Source of the DNA: Cordylochernes scorpioides
Taxonomy: Eukaryota; Arthropoda; Arachnida; Pseudoscorpiones; Chernetidae
Assembly (NCBI GenBank): GCA_030710605.1
Contig: CP092876.1
Span: 68,014,115-68,078,114, forward strand
Reading direction: 5' to 3'
DNA length: 64,000 bases
Of the stretch, positions 33,299-44,087 are shown in pieces; within the stretch, counting starts at the first letter, position 1; every line of letters starts with the position of its first letter. The position numbers were made by a program, and so were the translations under genes. The notes under the pieces were generated by a model, which did not search any database, was not told the DNA's origin, and saw only the letters and a program-made list of their open reading frames with translations.

Positions 33299-34314
33299 AT
33301 ATACAACACTTATTCAAAAATTAAACCAATATCAAATTTACATATTCTGTGATAGAAAAATGATAGGTAGATATGAAAGGAATTTGACCCTAGAATTTGA
33401 AAAATTCAAGTATCAGACAAATTTGCTTATTTTGGAGTCAGAAAATATGATGAAATTATTGTTGTATCATGATTGTCAATAATGTTTTTATATAATAATA
33501 TTAGATCATTAGCCCATTCTTTGAACAGGTCTAATGCCAGCCTTTTCTAAGGCTTATTGAGTAATTGTGAGAGTATATGTTCCACTGGTTTATTTTTAAC
33601 TCTACTTAAAAATCGATTATTGCGAAAACATATTATAAGCAAATATTTTTTCAATTAGGTTTTTTTTCTATTTTCACAGTATATGTGGTGAAATCTGAAA
33701 CTACACCCTGTTTTTTTTTTATATATTTTCATATGAAACCTTTTATGTAGATTTTATATTTCAGCATTTTTTAAACTTTTAAACAGGTTTTCAGGGTGGT
33801 CGGTATTGGACAAATTCTCAAATTATCTTTCAAATGTTTAAATGTATTTTTGAATATGCGCGCTCTTCCAGACCACCTAGCAATATGAAATTTTGAACTC
33901 TCGCTCAATTCAATTGACAATGCAAGTGTACAAATTTTGGTCTAATAGGTGGCCAGGGTATCCGGAAATGAACTAATATCTATATTTCTTTTCAAATCCA
34001 ATTAAAATATTCTACAGTTATATTACAAACAGTTCTATAACGACAGCCAGTTCTAAGCCCTATTGAAGTTTTACCTAAATAAAGCTTATAATTAAAGTAT
34101 TTGAAAGACTATGTATTTCACTAATGGATTTCAAATTTTTCAATTGTGAATTTTAAGGGAGGGGGTGGGGGGAAGGTATTATTATCACGAAAAATGTTTG
34201 AAAAATTATTTTATATATTCCACCAATATATTTTATGACATATACTATACAATATCCTCATTTTTATTTGAGTTATTCAAAATTTATTTATATAAATACA
34301 ACTTAAAATAGGAT
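33299..34314. repeat. Block S, copy 2, left part
   Basis: This matches 19690-20640 and then 22054-22150. The Helitron present at 20645-22053 is absent here. No gene is seen. It ends at the Copia target duplication. Confidence 0.7.
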
Positions 34315-34319
34315 GAAAT

Positions 34320-34567
34320 TGTTGAATATATGAATTCAATTTTAGACTTTAATATTTTATATAATATTGTCACTGAATAATTATTTTAAATATTCTGTGA
34401 TATATCATCATTAATATTTCCATAGTTATCACTCCTCACTATTCTTATATATTATTACTTGTAAATAAATGGAAAGATATAGTTTTGCATAAATAAACTA
34501 TTTTCAATTACTAAAATCCTATGTATTAATTTCTAAAATAATATAAAACCCTAAAACCTTTCTAACA
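34320..34567 (+). repeat. Copia 5' LTR (248 bp)
   Basis: It has TG...CA ends. It is the same length as the rejoined 3' LTR (37086-37206 plus 41705-41831). It retains the intact 15-bp LINE target TTATCACTCCTCACT at 34426-34440. Confidence 0.92.
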
Positions 34568-34568
34568 G

Positions 34569-34580
34569 TGGTAGCAGAGC
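34569..34580 (+). other. Copia primer-binding site
   Basis: TGGTAGCAGAGC starts one base after the 5' LTR and differs at one position from the TGGTATCAGAGC typical of initiator-Met tRNA primed Copia elements. Confidence 0.75.
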
Positions 34581-34618
34581 GTGGTTATAACTTAAAATCT
34601 AAAATCGTAAAAATAAAA

Positions 34619-35814
34619 ATGGCTGCTGTTATGGAAGATATTTCGATTATAGATAAATTAAAAGACTCTGAAAATTTTGATATTTGGAAATTTCAAATTA
34701 ACATTATTTTTAAAGCTAATAATTTAATTGAAACAATAAATGGCAAATTGTGTTTTAAAGATCAAAAGGATGAAAAAGAAAAAAAACGCATGGATAATAA
34801 AAGATGCTAAAGTCCAAAAATATATTATTTCGAGCATCGATAAAACGATATTAACACACATAATACATTGTGAAAATGCCAAATCAATGTATGACACCAT
34901 ATGCAGAATATTTGAAAGAGATGATGAACAATTAAAATGTAAGCTGCTACAAGAATTTCACACTTATAAATTTGATAAAAATGTAGACCTTGTAGCCAAC
35001 ATAAGTAATTTAAGAAATTTGGCTTTTAAACTCAATAATCTAAAACAGAACTTTGATGACAATATTGTTATTTCAAAGATTTTAACAATTTTGCCAGAAG
35101 AATATAATTATTTTTGTACTGCTTGGGAGTCAACTGGAAAAGATGAAAAAACTATTGAAAATCTAATATCAAGATTGACCACTGAAGAAATAAGAAGAAA
35201 TAGACAGAGCCAACCAGAAGACCGAGTGGCTATGAATGCAACAAAACAAAAGGTATGTTTTACTTGTAATAAACCAGGACATATATCTAAAAATTGCACC
35301 CAAAGAAAATTCTGCAAATTTTGTAAAAAAACTAACCATGAAGAAAAGGACTGTTTCTTTAAGAACAACAGTAAACCTGCTGCTAAAGTAAACAAAGAAC
35401 AATGCAGAATATTTAAAAAGTTTAATCATAAAGAAAAAGACTGCTATTTCAGGAACAAAGAAAAGCAACCTCCCATTGCTTTCATTGCTGAACAAATAGA
35501 AGAATATGATAAAAGATCATCAGTCACTTTCATTGTTGATAGCGGATCCACCTGTCACATGATTAATGAAGAAAAGTTGCTTGATCATCTAAAAAAGTGT
35601 GATGTGAACATCAATGTTGCAAAAAAAAGAAGAAGGTATGAGAGCAAAAACTTCAGGACAATTTAAGGGGAGACAATGTAACCTAAATGAAGTAATATTT
35701 GTGCCTGAATTATCAAAAAACCTTTTGTCAGTGAGCTCAATTGTTAACAACGGAGGAGAAGTAAATTTTAAAGGTGATAAAGTGACAATTTTGAAAGATG
35801 GAAAAAAGTTCTAG
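34619..35814 (+). pseudogene. Copia gag and protease, frameshifted
   Basis: The first ATG, at 34619, gives MAAVMEDISIIDKLKDSENF, a typical Copia Gag start. A frameshift near 34785 moves to the frame open at 34740-35666. That frame holds the Gag core, a CCHC knuckle (CFTCNKPGHISKNC), further Cys/His pairs (CKFCKKTNHEEKDC), and the aspartic protease site VDSGSTCHM at about 35530. A second frameshift near 35630 leads to the protease C-terminus LSKNLLSVSSI, which stops near 35812. The integrase that should follow is missing. Gag packages element RNA and the protease cuts the polyprotein. Confidence 0.9.
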
Positions 35815-35929
35815 AAGGAGATCAACTTGAAAATGGACTTTATGCTGTAAATATTGAACAACATTTTTCAAAGCAAAATGACTCGAACCTTACCTTACCA
35901 AGTGAAAACAAAACCCAAGGATATGAAGA

Positions 35930-37045
35930 TAACAAAATATGTCGACTAAAGAAGGCACTTTATGGACTACGACAAGCACCTTCAAAGTGGAATAAAAGAT
36001 TTGAAGCCTTTTTGAAAACAAAAGGACTGGTGCAATCAAAATTAGAAAATTGCATTTTTAAAAACCAAAATGGAAGTTTAATTTTGGCTTTATATGTTGA
36101 TGATGGAATGTTGTTTGGAAGTGATGAAAAAGAAATGGACAATTTGTTGGTAGAACTGGCACAAGAATTTGAAATAAGAATAAGTAATAATCCTGAAATG
36201 TTTGTTGGCATGAATATCATGAATAAAGATGAGGGACTGAGACTTTCTCAACTTGACTATATAGAATGTGTTCTAAAAAAATACAACATGTTGGATGCAA
36301 AGCCGGTGACAACTCCAATTGTAGAAGGAGCTGTGAAAATTGATCCTATATTAGAAAACAAATCTGAAGGTAATTTTCCATATAGAGAAGCTGTTGGAAG
36401 TCTCCTATATTTAGCAAACAAAACCAGACCAGATGTTGCTTATGCAGTTGGTTATGAAAGTCGTTCGATGCATGAACCGACAAACCAGGATATACAAAAT
36501 GTTAAAAGAACTATGAGATATTTGAAACAAACCAAAACTTTTGGACTTCACTATAGTAAACAAGATGAAGATATGGAACTTAATGCATATTGTGACTCAG
36601 ACTTTGCTGGAGACATGAAAACAAGAAAAAGTACATCCGGATATACGGATATACAATTTTGTTTGGTAAAGGACCAATAAGCTGGAGTTCAAGAAAACAA
36701 CCAATTGTAGCCTTATCCACTACTGAGGCAGAATATATTGCTGCAGCTGAATGTGTGAAAGAACTCATTTATATAAAAGCACTAATTGAAGAACTTACAA
36801 ATGAAACCATACTTGCTAAACTAAATATTGACAACCAAAGTGCAATGACTTTAATGAAGACAGGACAAATGAACAGAAAGACAAAACATATAGATGTTCG
36901 ATATCATTTTTTGAAAGATCAGATAAGAGAAAATGTTGATGTTCAGTTTTGCCCAACCCAAGACCAAGTTGCTGATATCCTAACCAAGCCTCTGCCAAAG
37001 GAAACTTTTGAAAAACACAGATCTTCACTGCTACAGATGTTTTGA
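35930..37045 (+). pseudogene. Copia RT (C-terminal half) and RNase H
   Basis: The frame begins at about 35937 with LKKALYGLRQAPSKWNKRF. The RT catalytic box is LYVDDGMLFG near 36095. RNase H follows with AYCDSDFAGD, a frameshift near 36655, then PISWSSRKQ, STTEAEYIA, KHIDVRYHF and ADILTKPL, the usual Copia end. RT motifs upstream of LYGLRQ and the complete integrase are absent, so replication would need enzymes in trans. The polypurine tract and 3' LTR follow after 40 bases. Confidence 0.92.
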
Positions 37046-37085
37046 TAGAGTAATTAAAACTCTAAAACATGAATTCAAGAAGGAG

Positions 37086-37206
37086 TGTTGAATATATGAA
37101 TTCAATTTTAGACTTTAATATTTTATATAATATTGTCACTGAATAATTATTTTAAATATTCTGTGATATATCATCATTAATATTTCCATAGTTATCACTC
37201 CTCACT
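37086..37206 (+). repeat. Copia 3' LTR, left half
   Basis: This is the first 121 bp of the 3' LTR, ending with the LINE target site TTATCACTCCTCACT (37192-37206). It continues at 41705-41831 after the LINE and its second target copy. Confidence 0.9.
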
Positions 37207-37317
37207 CCAGTTCCAGTTCCAAATAACTTTATTAGGTGCCGTTCAAAAAGAACAACCTAGATCATCATATTTACAATATATTGAGGGGAGTGGTTATGTA
37301 CAGGGGTTCATTTACAA

Positions 37318-40131
37318 TTATAATTTATAAAGATGTCGTTGGGTCCGGATTTTCAGGTCCTTGGGGATATTTTTCTTGAGAAGGTTTTTTCGGGCTTGTT
37401 TGATATTCAAGGTGGGTTTGTTTTTCCTTTTTTTCCACTTTTCGTCATTCTGGCTTAATTGATGGAGAATTTGTCTAGGTTTCAAATTTCTTATTTTCCT
37501 TTTTCCGCATTTGTAGTTTGTGGCTTCCTTAAAGGTGGGATTTTCTAATTTTTCGGATTTTTCGTAAAATTTAAATGATTGTCTAATAATGTAGTCATTG
37601 ATGTTTTCGATATTTAGATCGTTCCTGAGGATTGTGTTCCGAACGAACCAGGGTGGAGACATGATTTTTCTGATCATTTTATTTTCAAATACTTCTAGCT
37701 TTTTAAGGATGGTCTTATGTGCTGTCATAAAAATTGGGTGGCCGTATATGAGTATTGGTCTTATTATTGATGTGTAAATGGTTCTTTTGCAATGAAGGGA
37801 TAATTTGCTTTTTGGTCCTAGAAGTAGGGATAGTCGGTGTTGGGCAGCTTTCGCCAAATTAATTCTGTTTTCGATGTGTTTTTTGAAGGTTAGGTGCTCG
37901 TCTAGGGTCATCCCTAGGTATCGGATGTTCTCTTTCCATTTAATATTGTCTTCGAAGACAAAAAGTTCGTCTAAAGGTTTCTTAATTTTGTCTTTTTTTC
38001 TGGAAAAAATGATTGCTTCACTTTTTTGGGGGTTCATTGTGACTCGCCATTCCTTACACCAGAGCGTGGAAAAGATGCAGGCCTCTTGGAGTTTCATGTG
38101 GAGATTGTCGAAGTTATATGTTGAGGCTAAAATGGCGGTATCATCGGCAAATAGGTGTAAAGAGGTGTCTTCAATACAGGGGAAGTCGTTTATAAATATG
38201 TCAAATAAGGTTGGTCCTGTGACTGATCCTTGGGGGACCCCGGCAAGGATGTTCCTAGCTGTTGAAAGTTCATTTTTGACTCGTACCTTGAATGTTCTAT
38301 TTGTTAAGAAGTTTTGCGTTATTTTTATGATGTCTCCGGGAAGGTGCTTTTTGCACATTTTGTAGAGAAGGGCTTCGTGCCAGACTTTATCGAATGCTTT
38401 GGCGATATCGAAGAATACGGCTCCTGTTATTTGGCCTAGGTCCATGGCTTTTCTTATTTTTTCAGTGACAACTACTAGCTGGTGCAATGTTAAGTGTTTG
38501 GCTTGGTAGCCAAATTGTTCAGGTCTGAGTGGATTCTTTTCTTCTAGGGATTTTCTGAGTCTTCTTAAAACAATTCTCTCGAATAGTTTTGAGATGGCAG
38601 GTAGCAGTGAGATGGGCCTGTAGCTTGTTGGTTCATGGATGGATTTTCCTTTTTTAAGTATGGGACAGATAATGGACGTTTTCCATCTGTCAGGGAAGTG
38701 GGCAAGCTGCAGTGAAGCGTTAAATATTTCGGTTATTGATGCTAGTATATGATTAGGGAGCAGTTTGAGAGCTTCATTAGGTAATTCGTCGATTCCGGGA
38801 GCTTTTTTATTTGGTAGATATTCAATAATCGCTTTTATTTCACCAATATTTGTTGGTTCTAGTCCTGTTTCTTTATTTTTTTTCATGTATGAATTCACAC
38901 GTTTGATGTATGTACGAGTAGGTTTGGAGTGGGATGTATAGGGATTGGGGGTGAACTGTTTTTCATAGTTGTTGGCAAATGATTCAGCTGCTTCTTCTGT
39001 GGTTAGTGTCTGCCCATTGTTTGTCGTCAGGGTTATTTCTTGTTTTTCAGAGTTGGATAATCGTTTGATGGCTTTCCATATGGTTTGGTCCGTGACTTTC
39101 AAGTTTTCGATAAAGTGGTCCCAGCTGGTGTTATCGTGCTCTCTTGTAAGTTTCTGTGATTCTCTCCGGGCCGTCATGTAGGCTGATTTATCTCGGGGGT
39201 CGCAAGTATTTTTCATTTTTTTCCTTAGTCTGTTGGTGGATCGTATTTTTTCTTTGATGTGAGGTGGATATCTTCGTTCTAGTTCCGGGTCCTTATATTT
39301 TGTTGAATCTTTCAAATTTTGCACCATTTGTTCTTCAATGTGTGTAATGGCCTCGTCTATTTTTGAAGATGTATCTAGGATCAGTTCAGGAGGTTCAGCG
39401 ATTTCCATTTTGTACTTGAATAGGGCCCAATCTGTAATTTTTATTTTTGTATTTGAGTAGGAGATTTTGAAATCCTGTAGCAGAAGTAGTACTGGGAGAT
39501 GATCAGAGGTTAGTTCGTGCAGGACTTTAGAGTATGCGCTTTGGGAGATGTTTTTGTGCACGGCGATATCAATGATGTCTGGAGGTGAGTCATGAGTAGG
39601 TTCATCGGGGTAGCTCACATCTAGGTCCATAACGTTGATTGCGTTTTGGAGCCTTCTCCCGCTTGGGTTAGTGGTGGTGGAACCCCAGGCAGGATGTTTG
39701 CAGTTTAGGTCCCCTGCTATGATGGTCGGTGTGTCCGTTGAAAAAATGTTATAGATATCGGTTTGATCTAGATAGGTGTTTGGTGGTTTGTAGCACGAAT
39801 ACAGGTTCATATTTAACCCGTTTTTGTTTATGATTGAAATTCCTGTTGTTTCCAGGCTTGAGGTGGTGGCATGAATAGGTGCATGGCTGTACTTCTTGTG
39901 GATGAAAATGGCAGTTCCACCACCTTGTCCGGTTAGTCTGTCGTTGCGGATGGTGATATAGTTTTGAATCCTCATTTTATGGCACGGCTTAAGCCAGGTT
40001 TCTGACACTAGTGCGATGTCGATGTCGTGGTCGTTCAGGAATTCTGAGAATTGTTGTTTTTTGTTTCGGAGACTGCACGCGTTCCAGTGAACGATTCGAA
40101 GGCTATTTTTATACATAATTTTGTGATTCAT
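37318..40131 (-). CDS. LINE ORF2: AP-like endonuclease and reverse transcriptase (937 aa)
   Basis: The start is the ATG at 40131, within the ATGA overlap with ORF1. The endonuclease shows Asn17 (VHWNACSLR), Glu44 (VSETWL), Asp141/Asn143 (GDLNCKHPAWG) and Ser209-Asp210-His211 (TSDHLPV). The RT shows LPNKKAPGID at about 439-448, YRPISLLP at about 504, FFDIAKAFDKVW with Asp575, GVPQGSVTGP at about 631, and FADD with Asp663-Asp664. The enzyme nicks DNA and copies the element RNA onto the target (target-primed reverse transcription). No RNase H domain is recognised. All key residues are present and the frame is unbroken. The 3' untranslated part is about 110 bases long. Confidence 0.95.
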   Translation of the reverse strand: MNHKIMYKNSLRIVHWNACSLRNKKQQFSEFLNDHDIDIALVSETWLKPCHKMRIQNYITIRNDRLTGQGGGTAIFIHKKYSHAPIHATTSSLETTGISIINKNGLNMNLYSCYKPPNTYLDQTDIYNIFSTDTPTIIAGDLNCKHPAWGSTTTNPSGRRLQNAINVMDLDVSYPDEPTHDSPPDIIDIAVHKNISQSAYSKVLHELTSDHLPVLLLLQDFKISYSNTKIKITDWALFKYKMEIAEPPELILDTSSKIDEAITHIEEQMVQNLKDSTKYKDPELERRYPPHIKEKIRSTNRLRKKMKNTCDPRDKSAYMTARRESQKLTREHDNTSWDHFIENLKVTDQTIWKAIKRLSNSEKQEITLTTNNGQTLTTEEAAESFANNYEKQFTPNPYTSHSKPTRTYIKRVNSYMKKNKETGLEPTNIGEIKAIIEYLPNKKAPGIDELPNEALKLLPNHILASITEIFNASLQLAHFPDRWKTSIICPILKKGKSIHEPTSYRPISLLPAISKLFERIVLRRLRKSLEEKNPLRPEQFGYQAKHLTLHQLVVVTEKIRKAMDLGQITGAVFFDIAKAFDKVWHEALLYKMCKKHLPGDIIKITQNFLTNRTFKVRVKNELSTARNILAGVPQGSVTGPTLFDIFINDFPCIEDTSLHLFADDTAILASTYNFDNLHMKLQEACIFSTLWCKEWRVTMNPQKSEAIIFSRKKDKIKKPLDELFVFEDNIKWKENIRYLGMTLDEHLTFKKHIENRINLAKAAQHRLSLLLGPKSKLSLHCKRTIYTSIIRPILIYGHPIFMTAHKTILKKLEVFENKMIRKIMSPPWFVRNTILRNDLNIENINDYIIRQSFKFYEKSEKLENPTFKEATNYKCGKRKIRNLKPRQILHQLSQNDEKWKKRKNKPTLNIKQARKNLLKKNIPKDLKIRTQRHLYKL

Positions 40132-41585
40132 TTACATCTAAAGGTGTCTACAACGTTCTTCATGATGTTTTCTATTATTGCGGGGTCACTGAGAGCCTTT
40201 TTGATAGCGCTCTCTAGTTGGTTGACCTTAGTGGCTGAAGGAGGATTGGGACGTTCTTTATTGACATATGGAGTTTTGTTCTTGTTTTGAGTGGGTTGGG
40301 GAATTTCAGAAGGGTTTGGACCTGTAGGGTTGGATTTTTCTTTTTCTGTATTGGGGTTTGGTTTCTTATTAATTTGGGTTTGGGGCACTCGATTTATTTT
40401 TCTGTATAGTGGGCAACCACGCCAACTTGCTGTATGCTGACCCTGGCAGTTTGCACATTTAGGTGGGACTTCTTTTTCTTTGGCGCATTCGGATGTGAAA
40501 TGATTTTCTCCACATTTTACACATTTGGGAGTTTCCCTGCATTCAAACTGAGAGTGCCCAAAGTTTTGGCACCTATGGCATTGTCCGGGGCCTTTGGGAG
40601 CCCTGTAAGCCTCGACGTTGCACTTCATGTCGCAGAGATCTGTGATATTGTAAATTTCTTTATTCCTTGCAGTCTTGGGAAGGGTTACCTGGATTAGTGG
40701 GAGCTCCTCCTTTGTTCTTGAATTTCGTAGTCTTGCAAGTTTAGACATCTCGAATCCCTTGTTTTCCAGATCTTCTTGTATTTCGGGGATAGTGATGCAG
40801 CGGTCGAGACCTCTGACGACGACTCTAAGGCACTTTTCGTCGTCTAGGATCTTGAAGTGGAAGGTGTAGTGGCGATCTTCCAACCACTTGGTAGCTATCC
40901 GGTAGTCCGATGTTGTGTGAGTCTGAACGTTGATGTGTCGGCCTGATGTGTAAAATTCTGGCTTTTGTTTTGTACAATTGACAAGACCATCTCTAAGGCC
41001 TGACCATTCCTTTACTCCGCTTATTTTAATTGGTGGTATTCTGATCTTGGGGTTAGGGGTGGGATTGTTAGGTTTGTTATTCAATGTTTCGTTAGGTTTC
41101 TTTGATGGGTTAGAGTTTTTATGGGTTTGTTCGTGATTTGGGATTTTGTTTGGTGTCATTTCTATTTCCATTTCGACTGTTTTTGCTTCATTAGGTGTTT
41201 CAGGCTGTTTAGATTGTAATTTTGGTTCAGGATTACCTTGTGACCTTTGGTTGGGGCACCAGGTTGTTTTTTGCGTTGTTGTTTCTTTTGCGGCTACTGG
41301 TGATTTTTCTCTTGGGCGCTTCGCGGGGGCTTTTGTAGTATTGTGTTCTAGGTAGTTGGAGCGCAGTTCGCACAGTTCCCTTTCGTAAAAGTCAATAAAA
41401 TTTATTAGCTCGGCAAAAGTGGTTTCGACCGCGCTGGAGTATTTTTTCAAGGCTTGAGAATCTTCTTCATTTTTCAATTCTGGGCATTCTGGAAGTTTCC
41501 AAATTGAATATTTACGGGTACCTACTGGGTATTTGGGGTTGGTAAAATTATTTTTGGGGGCTTCTGGTGCAGGGAGGTCTTCCAT
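40128..41585 (-). CDS. LINE ORF1: Gag-like RNA-binding protein (485 aa)
   Basis: The ATG at 41585 (MEDLPAPEAPKNNF) opens a complete frame. Residues 1-170 are Lys/Pro/Asn-rich and probably disordered. About residues 230-330 form the PRE_C2HC-type region of Jockey ORF1 (IATKWLEDRHYTFHFKIL). Three zinc knuckles follow (CHRCQNFGHSQFEC, CVKCGENHFTSEC, CANCQGQHTASWRGC), then a basic Asn/Pro tail. Its role in the family is to bind element RNA and escort it to the target DNA. The stop overlaps the ORF2 start as ATGA (40131-40128), pointing to termination-reinitiation. No frame damage is seen. Confidence 0.93.
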   Translation of the reverse strand: MEDLPAPEAPKNNFTNPKYPVGTRKYSIWKLPECPELKNEEDSQALKKYSSAVETTFAELINFIDFYERELCELRSNYLEHNTTKAPAKRPREKSPVAAKETTTQKTTWCPNQRSQGNPEPKLQSKQPETPNEAKTVEMEIEMTPNKIPNHEQTHKNSNPSKKPNETLNNKPNNPTPNPKIRIPPIKISGVKEWSGLRDGLVNCTKQKPEFYTSGRHINVQTHTTSDYRIATKWLEDRHYTFHFKILDDEKCLRVVVRGLDRCITIPEIQEDLENKGFEMSKLARLRNSRTKEELPLIQVTLPKTARNKEIYNITDLCDMKCNVEAYRAPKGPGQCHRCQNFGHSQFECRETPKCVKCGENHFTSECAKEKEVPPKCANCQGQHTASWRGCPLYRKINRVPQTQINKKPNPNTEKEKSNPTGPNPSEIPQPTQNKNKTPYVNKERPNPPSATKVNQLESAIKKALSDPAIIENIMKNVVDTFRCK

Positions 41586-41704
41586 GGTTCAGGTTGCTTT
41601 CTCATTAAGTTTAACTGTATAATAGTTTTGAATTCTTTCTTATTATCGGCGTCAAACAAAATTGTAAACCTTTTGCTTCACCTGTTTTATTATCACTCCT
41701 CACT

Positions 41705-41831
41705 ATTCTTATATATTATTACTTGTAAATAAATGGAAAGATATAGTTTTGCATAAATAAACTATTTTCAATTACTAAAATCGTATGTATTAATTTCTAA
41801 AATAATATAAACCCCTAAAACCTTTCTAACA
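41705..41831 (+). repeat. Copia 3' LTR, right half
   Basis: This is the remaining 127 bp of the Copia 3' LTR after the LINE insertion, ending CTAACA at 41831 and followed by the target duplication GAAAT. Confidence 0.9.
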
Positions 41832-42720
41832 GAAATCACCTGAAATCATTTCTAAGATGAGATAAAAGCTAAGAGCGACGAGGTTCAACTTATTCACGCA
41901 CGATGACAATTTAATTATTTGATATTATTTCTGTAAAATTTGTTCCTTTTTAAATTAAAAGAGACATTACCCTTATCTTTTGATGCAACCCGTATTTTCC
42001 TGGAGAGTACTAGATCTATGACCCATTTGAATAAAATGGTATAACTAGTCGAGTGAACATGAATACACAACGTCCAGGGTTTAACCGAGTGAATATTTAC
42101 CTGAGTACATAAAATAAAATGTTGTTTTGAATTAAATAAAATTGATTACAATATAATAATTAGACCCTGCCTAGATAGGGTTCTTTTAGAATGAATGTTT
42201 GTCCAATGTATTGTGCTGCATAGAGTATAGGAGTTCCATCTATACTTGCTTCCTTTGGTGAATCTGTAAAAGACAGGTGGTCTTAAAAAAGCTGTATTTA
42301 TGTGTGGTTATTATGATTTAGCAAATTTTATTTATAATGAAAACATCTAAATTCCATACTAAATTGAAATTATTTAAAATGAAACACAATTTTGTGTTGG
42401 TAATAATGAAATATTAATTGTATAACTAATAACTACCTTTTAGAGTTGAAATTATTATCTCCAAAATGTGCAAAATTGCTTGTTATTCATGTAAATATTT
42501 AGGCTTTGAATGGCTTTTATATTAGTGTCTATGTTCAGCTATATACATGCCAAAATTTCCAATGGTTTTTCAGTAGTATATTTGGATAATAATAGCTAAC
42601 TCTAATCTATATTTAATGGAATATATATATATATTAAAAATAAAGAAGGTATTTACTGACCACGAGAACATGTGCTTTTAGATGGCAGAACGCCATTTTT
42701 TCTATTGTTTTTCATATATA
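41832..42720. repeat. Block S, copy 2, right part, and short unique stretch
   Basis: The stretch 41836-42620 matches 22150-23060. From about 42637 to 42720 the sequence is not seen elsewhere in the window and holds no gene; it ends in a TA-rich site where the Gypsy-type element inserted. Confidence 0.7.
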
Positions 42721-43016
42721 TGTCGTAAAAAAAAGATGTATTTTAGGTACGTTACCAATTCATTCATGCAGTCGTGGATTGAATTGAAATGATAACTTTA
42801 TATCCAAAATTAAATTTATTTTAATGATTATATTTTTAAGAACAAACAGTTTTGCATACATACAATTCTATATGATATTCTAAGTATAAACAAAAAACAT
42901 CTTGGGTTGTACTCCTTTTGTTAAGGATTTTAAAAAATTAACTCTGTGTTAATTCTATGATTATTTAAAATATAATTATATTAATGAATAATAAAAATTA
43001 TATTTTTATTATGTCA
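42721..43016 (-). repeat. Gypsy-type 3' LTR (296 bp)
   Basis: It has TG...CA ends and appears identical to 46945-47240. In element orientation the polypurine tract lies directly upstream. Between it and the pol stop (43029-44087) there is about 1 kb of very AT-rich non-coding sequence in which I see no gene; the small frame at 43291-43581 has no recognisable features. Confidence 0.93.
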
Positions 43017-44087
43017 TTTCTTCCCTCCAAGGATAAAAAATTAGGGAGTAATTTTCAAAGTAAAAAAAAGTATCATTATTATTTACATAGATTATCAATT
43101 AAGATGGAGGATACCAATTGAAACTATATCAATGATTCTCTTTATTCATTCTACATATTCTTATTTGTACCTTTGTTTGACAGTAGCTGAAAACTATCCA
43201 ATCTTATTTGAATTTATAGGTGTCTCCTTCCTATAATTCATAAGGGGATTTACCTCATGAATTGAGTAGGCCTTCTCAGGCTCTCAAGATTCAAAAGGTA
43301 TTTTGCCACATGCCAAAAAATATATTTTTGAAAATCACAAATTTATTTCTCATAATGACGAGTGGTATCCAACATCTTGTTTCACATTTATTTGGTTTGA
43401 TCAGAATAAAAACATAAAATAATGGGTTATTTACTTCCACATAATGAAAAATATTTACACATGAAGTTTTATTATTTACATTAAAAAAAAAGAATGTTCG
43501 AATATGAAATGTTCCATTTAAAATTTGTGAGGGAAAAATATATAGAATCATATGAGTGAATTTCTCAACAAATAAAATCAAAATGTAAAATATTTACAAC
43601 AACATTAATTAAAAGTGGTATGTTTTTAAAATAAAATAAAATATTTGCATTTTTAGATTATATAATATTTCCCCCCTGTGAAAAATATTTTAAAAAAGTT
43701 AAAATTTGAAAATAAAAATGGCTATTACAAAAATAATTAATTAAACGAAATCAAAATGTCTATAAAATAATTACAAATTAAACAATAAAAATCAATGTCT
43801 ATATTTTTTCAAAATAAACAGAAGAAAGTTTGTTTATAAATAATTTATATAAATATGAAATTAAAATAAAACTATATATAAGAAATAATAATGATAGATT
43901 AATATAAAAATTTATATGAAGCCAAAAAAGGTATTTAAAATATGAATAATTATGTCGTTATGCCTGCTGTATTTCAAAATATTAAATGGCAGTAGAAATG
44001 TTTATCTTTACACAAATATAATTTAAAATGAGTTTTTCCTAAAATATAAACATTTAAATGCATGTAAATAATATATAAAAGTATTTT

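Larger units (their letters stand above)
37207..41689 (-). mobile_element. Full-length Jockey-type LINE with two intact ORFs
   Basis: It is flanked by a perfect 15-bp target duplication (37192-37206 and 41690-41704). On the minus strand it has about 100 bp of 5' leader, ORF1, ORF2 and a 3' end that finishes in GTTATTTGGAACTGGAACTG instead of poly(A). Both ORFs are open throughout, unlike the copies at 10360 and 24323. It inserted into the 3' LTR of the Copia element, so it is younger than that insertion. It may still be capable of movement. Confidence 0.93.
34320..41831 (+). mobile_element. Copia-type LTR element with a nested LINE
   Basis: The target duplication GAAAT flanks it (34315-34319, 41832-41836). 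LTRs start TGTTGAAT and end CTAACA. A primer-binding site (34569-34580, TGGTAGCAGAGC) is close to the initiator-Met tRNA complement common in Copia elements, and a polypurine tract AAGAAGGAG precedes the 3' LTR. Integrase and the first half of RT are deleted between about 35815 and 35930. The 3' LTR is split by a full-length LINE. The two LTRs differ at about two positions by eye, indicating a rather young insertion. Confidence 0.92.

Noticed and set aside
37805-41355. Plus-strand frames of up to 186 codons across the intact LINE
   Set aside because: They lie opposite ORF1 and ORF2 and recur opposite the other LINE copies; no independent features.
43291-43581. 96-codon minus-strand frame between the Gypsy-type pol and its 3' LTR
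   Set aside because: Very AT-rich, no recognisable envelope or other domain, and no supporting features; an env gene is not supported.
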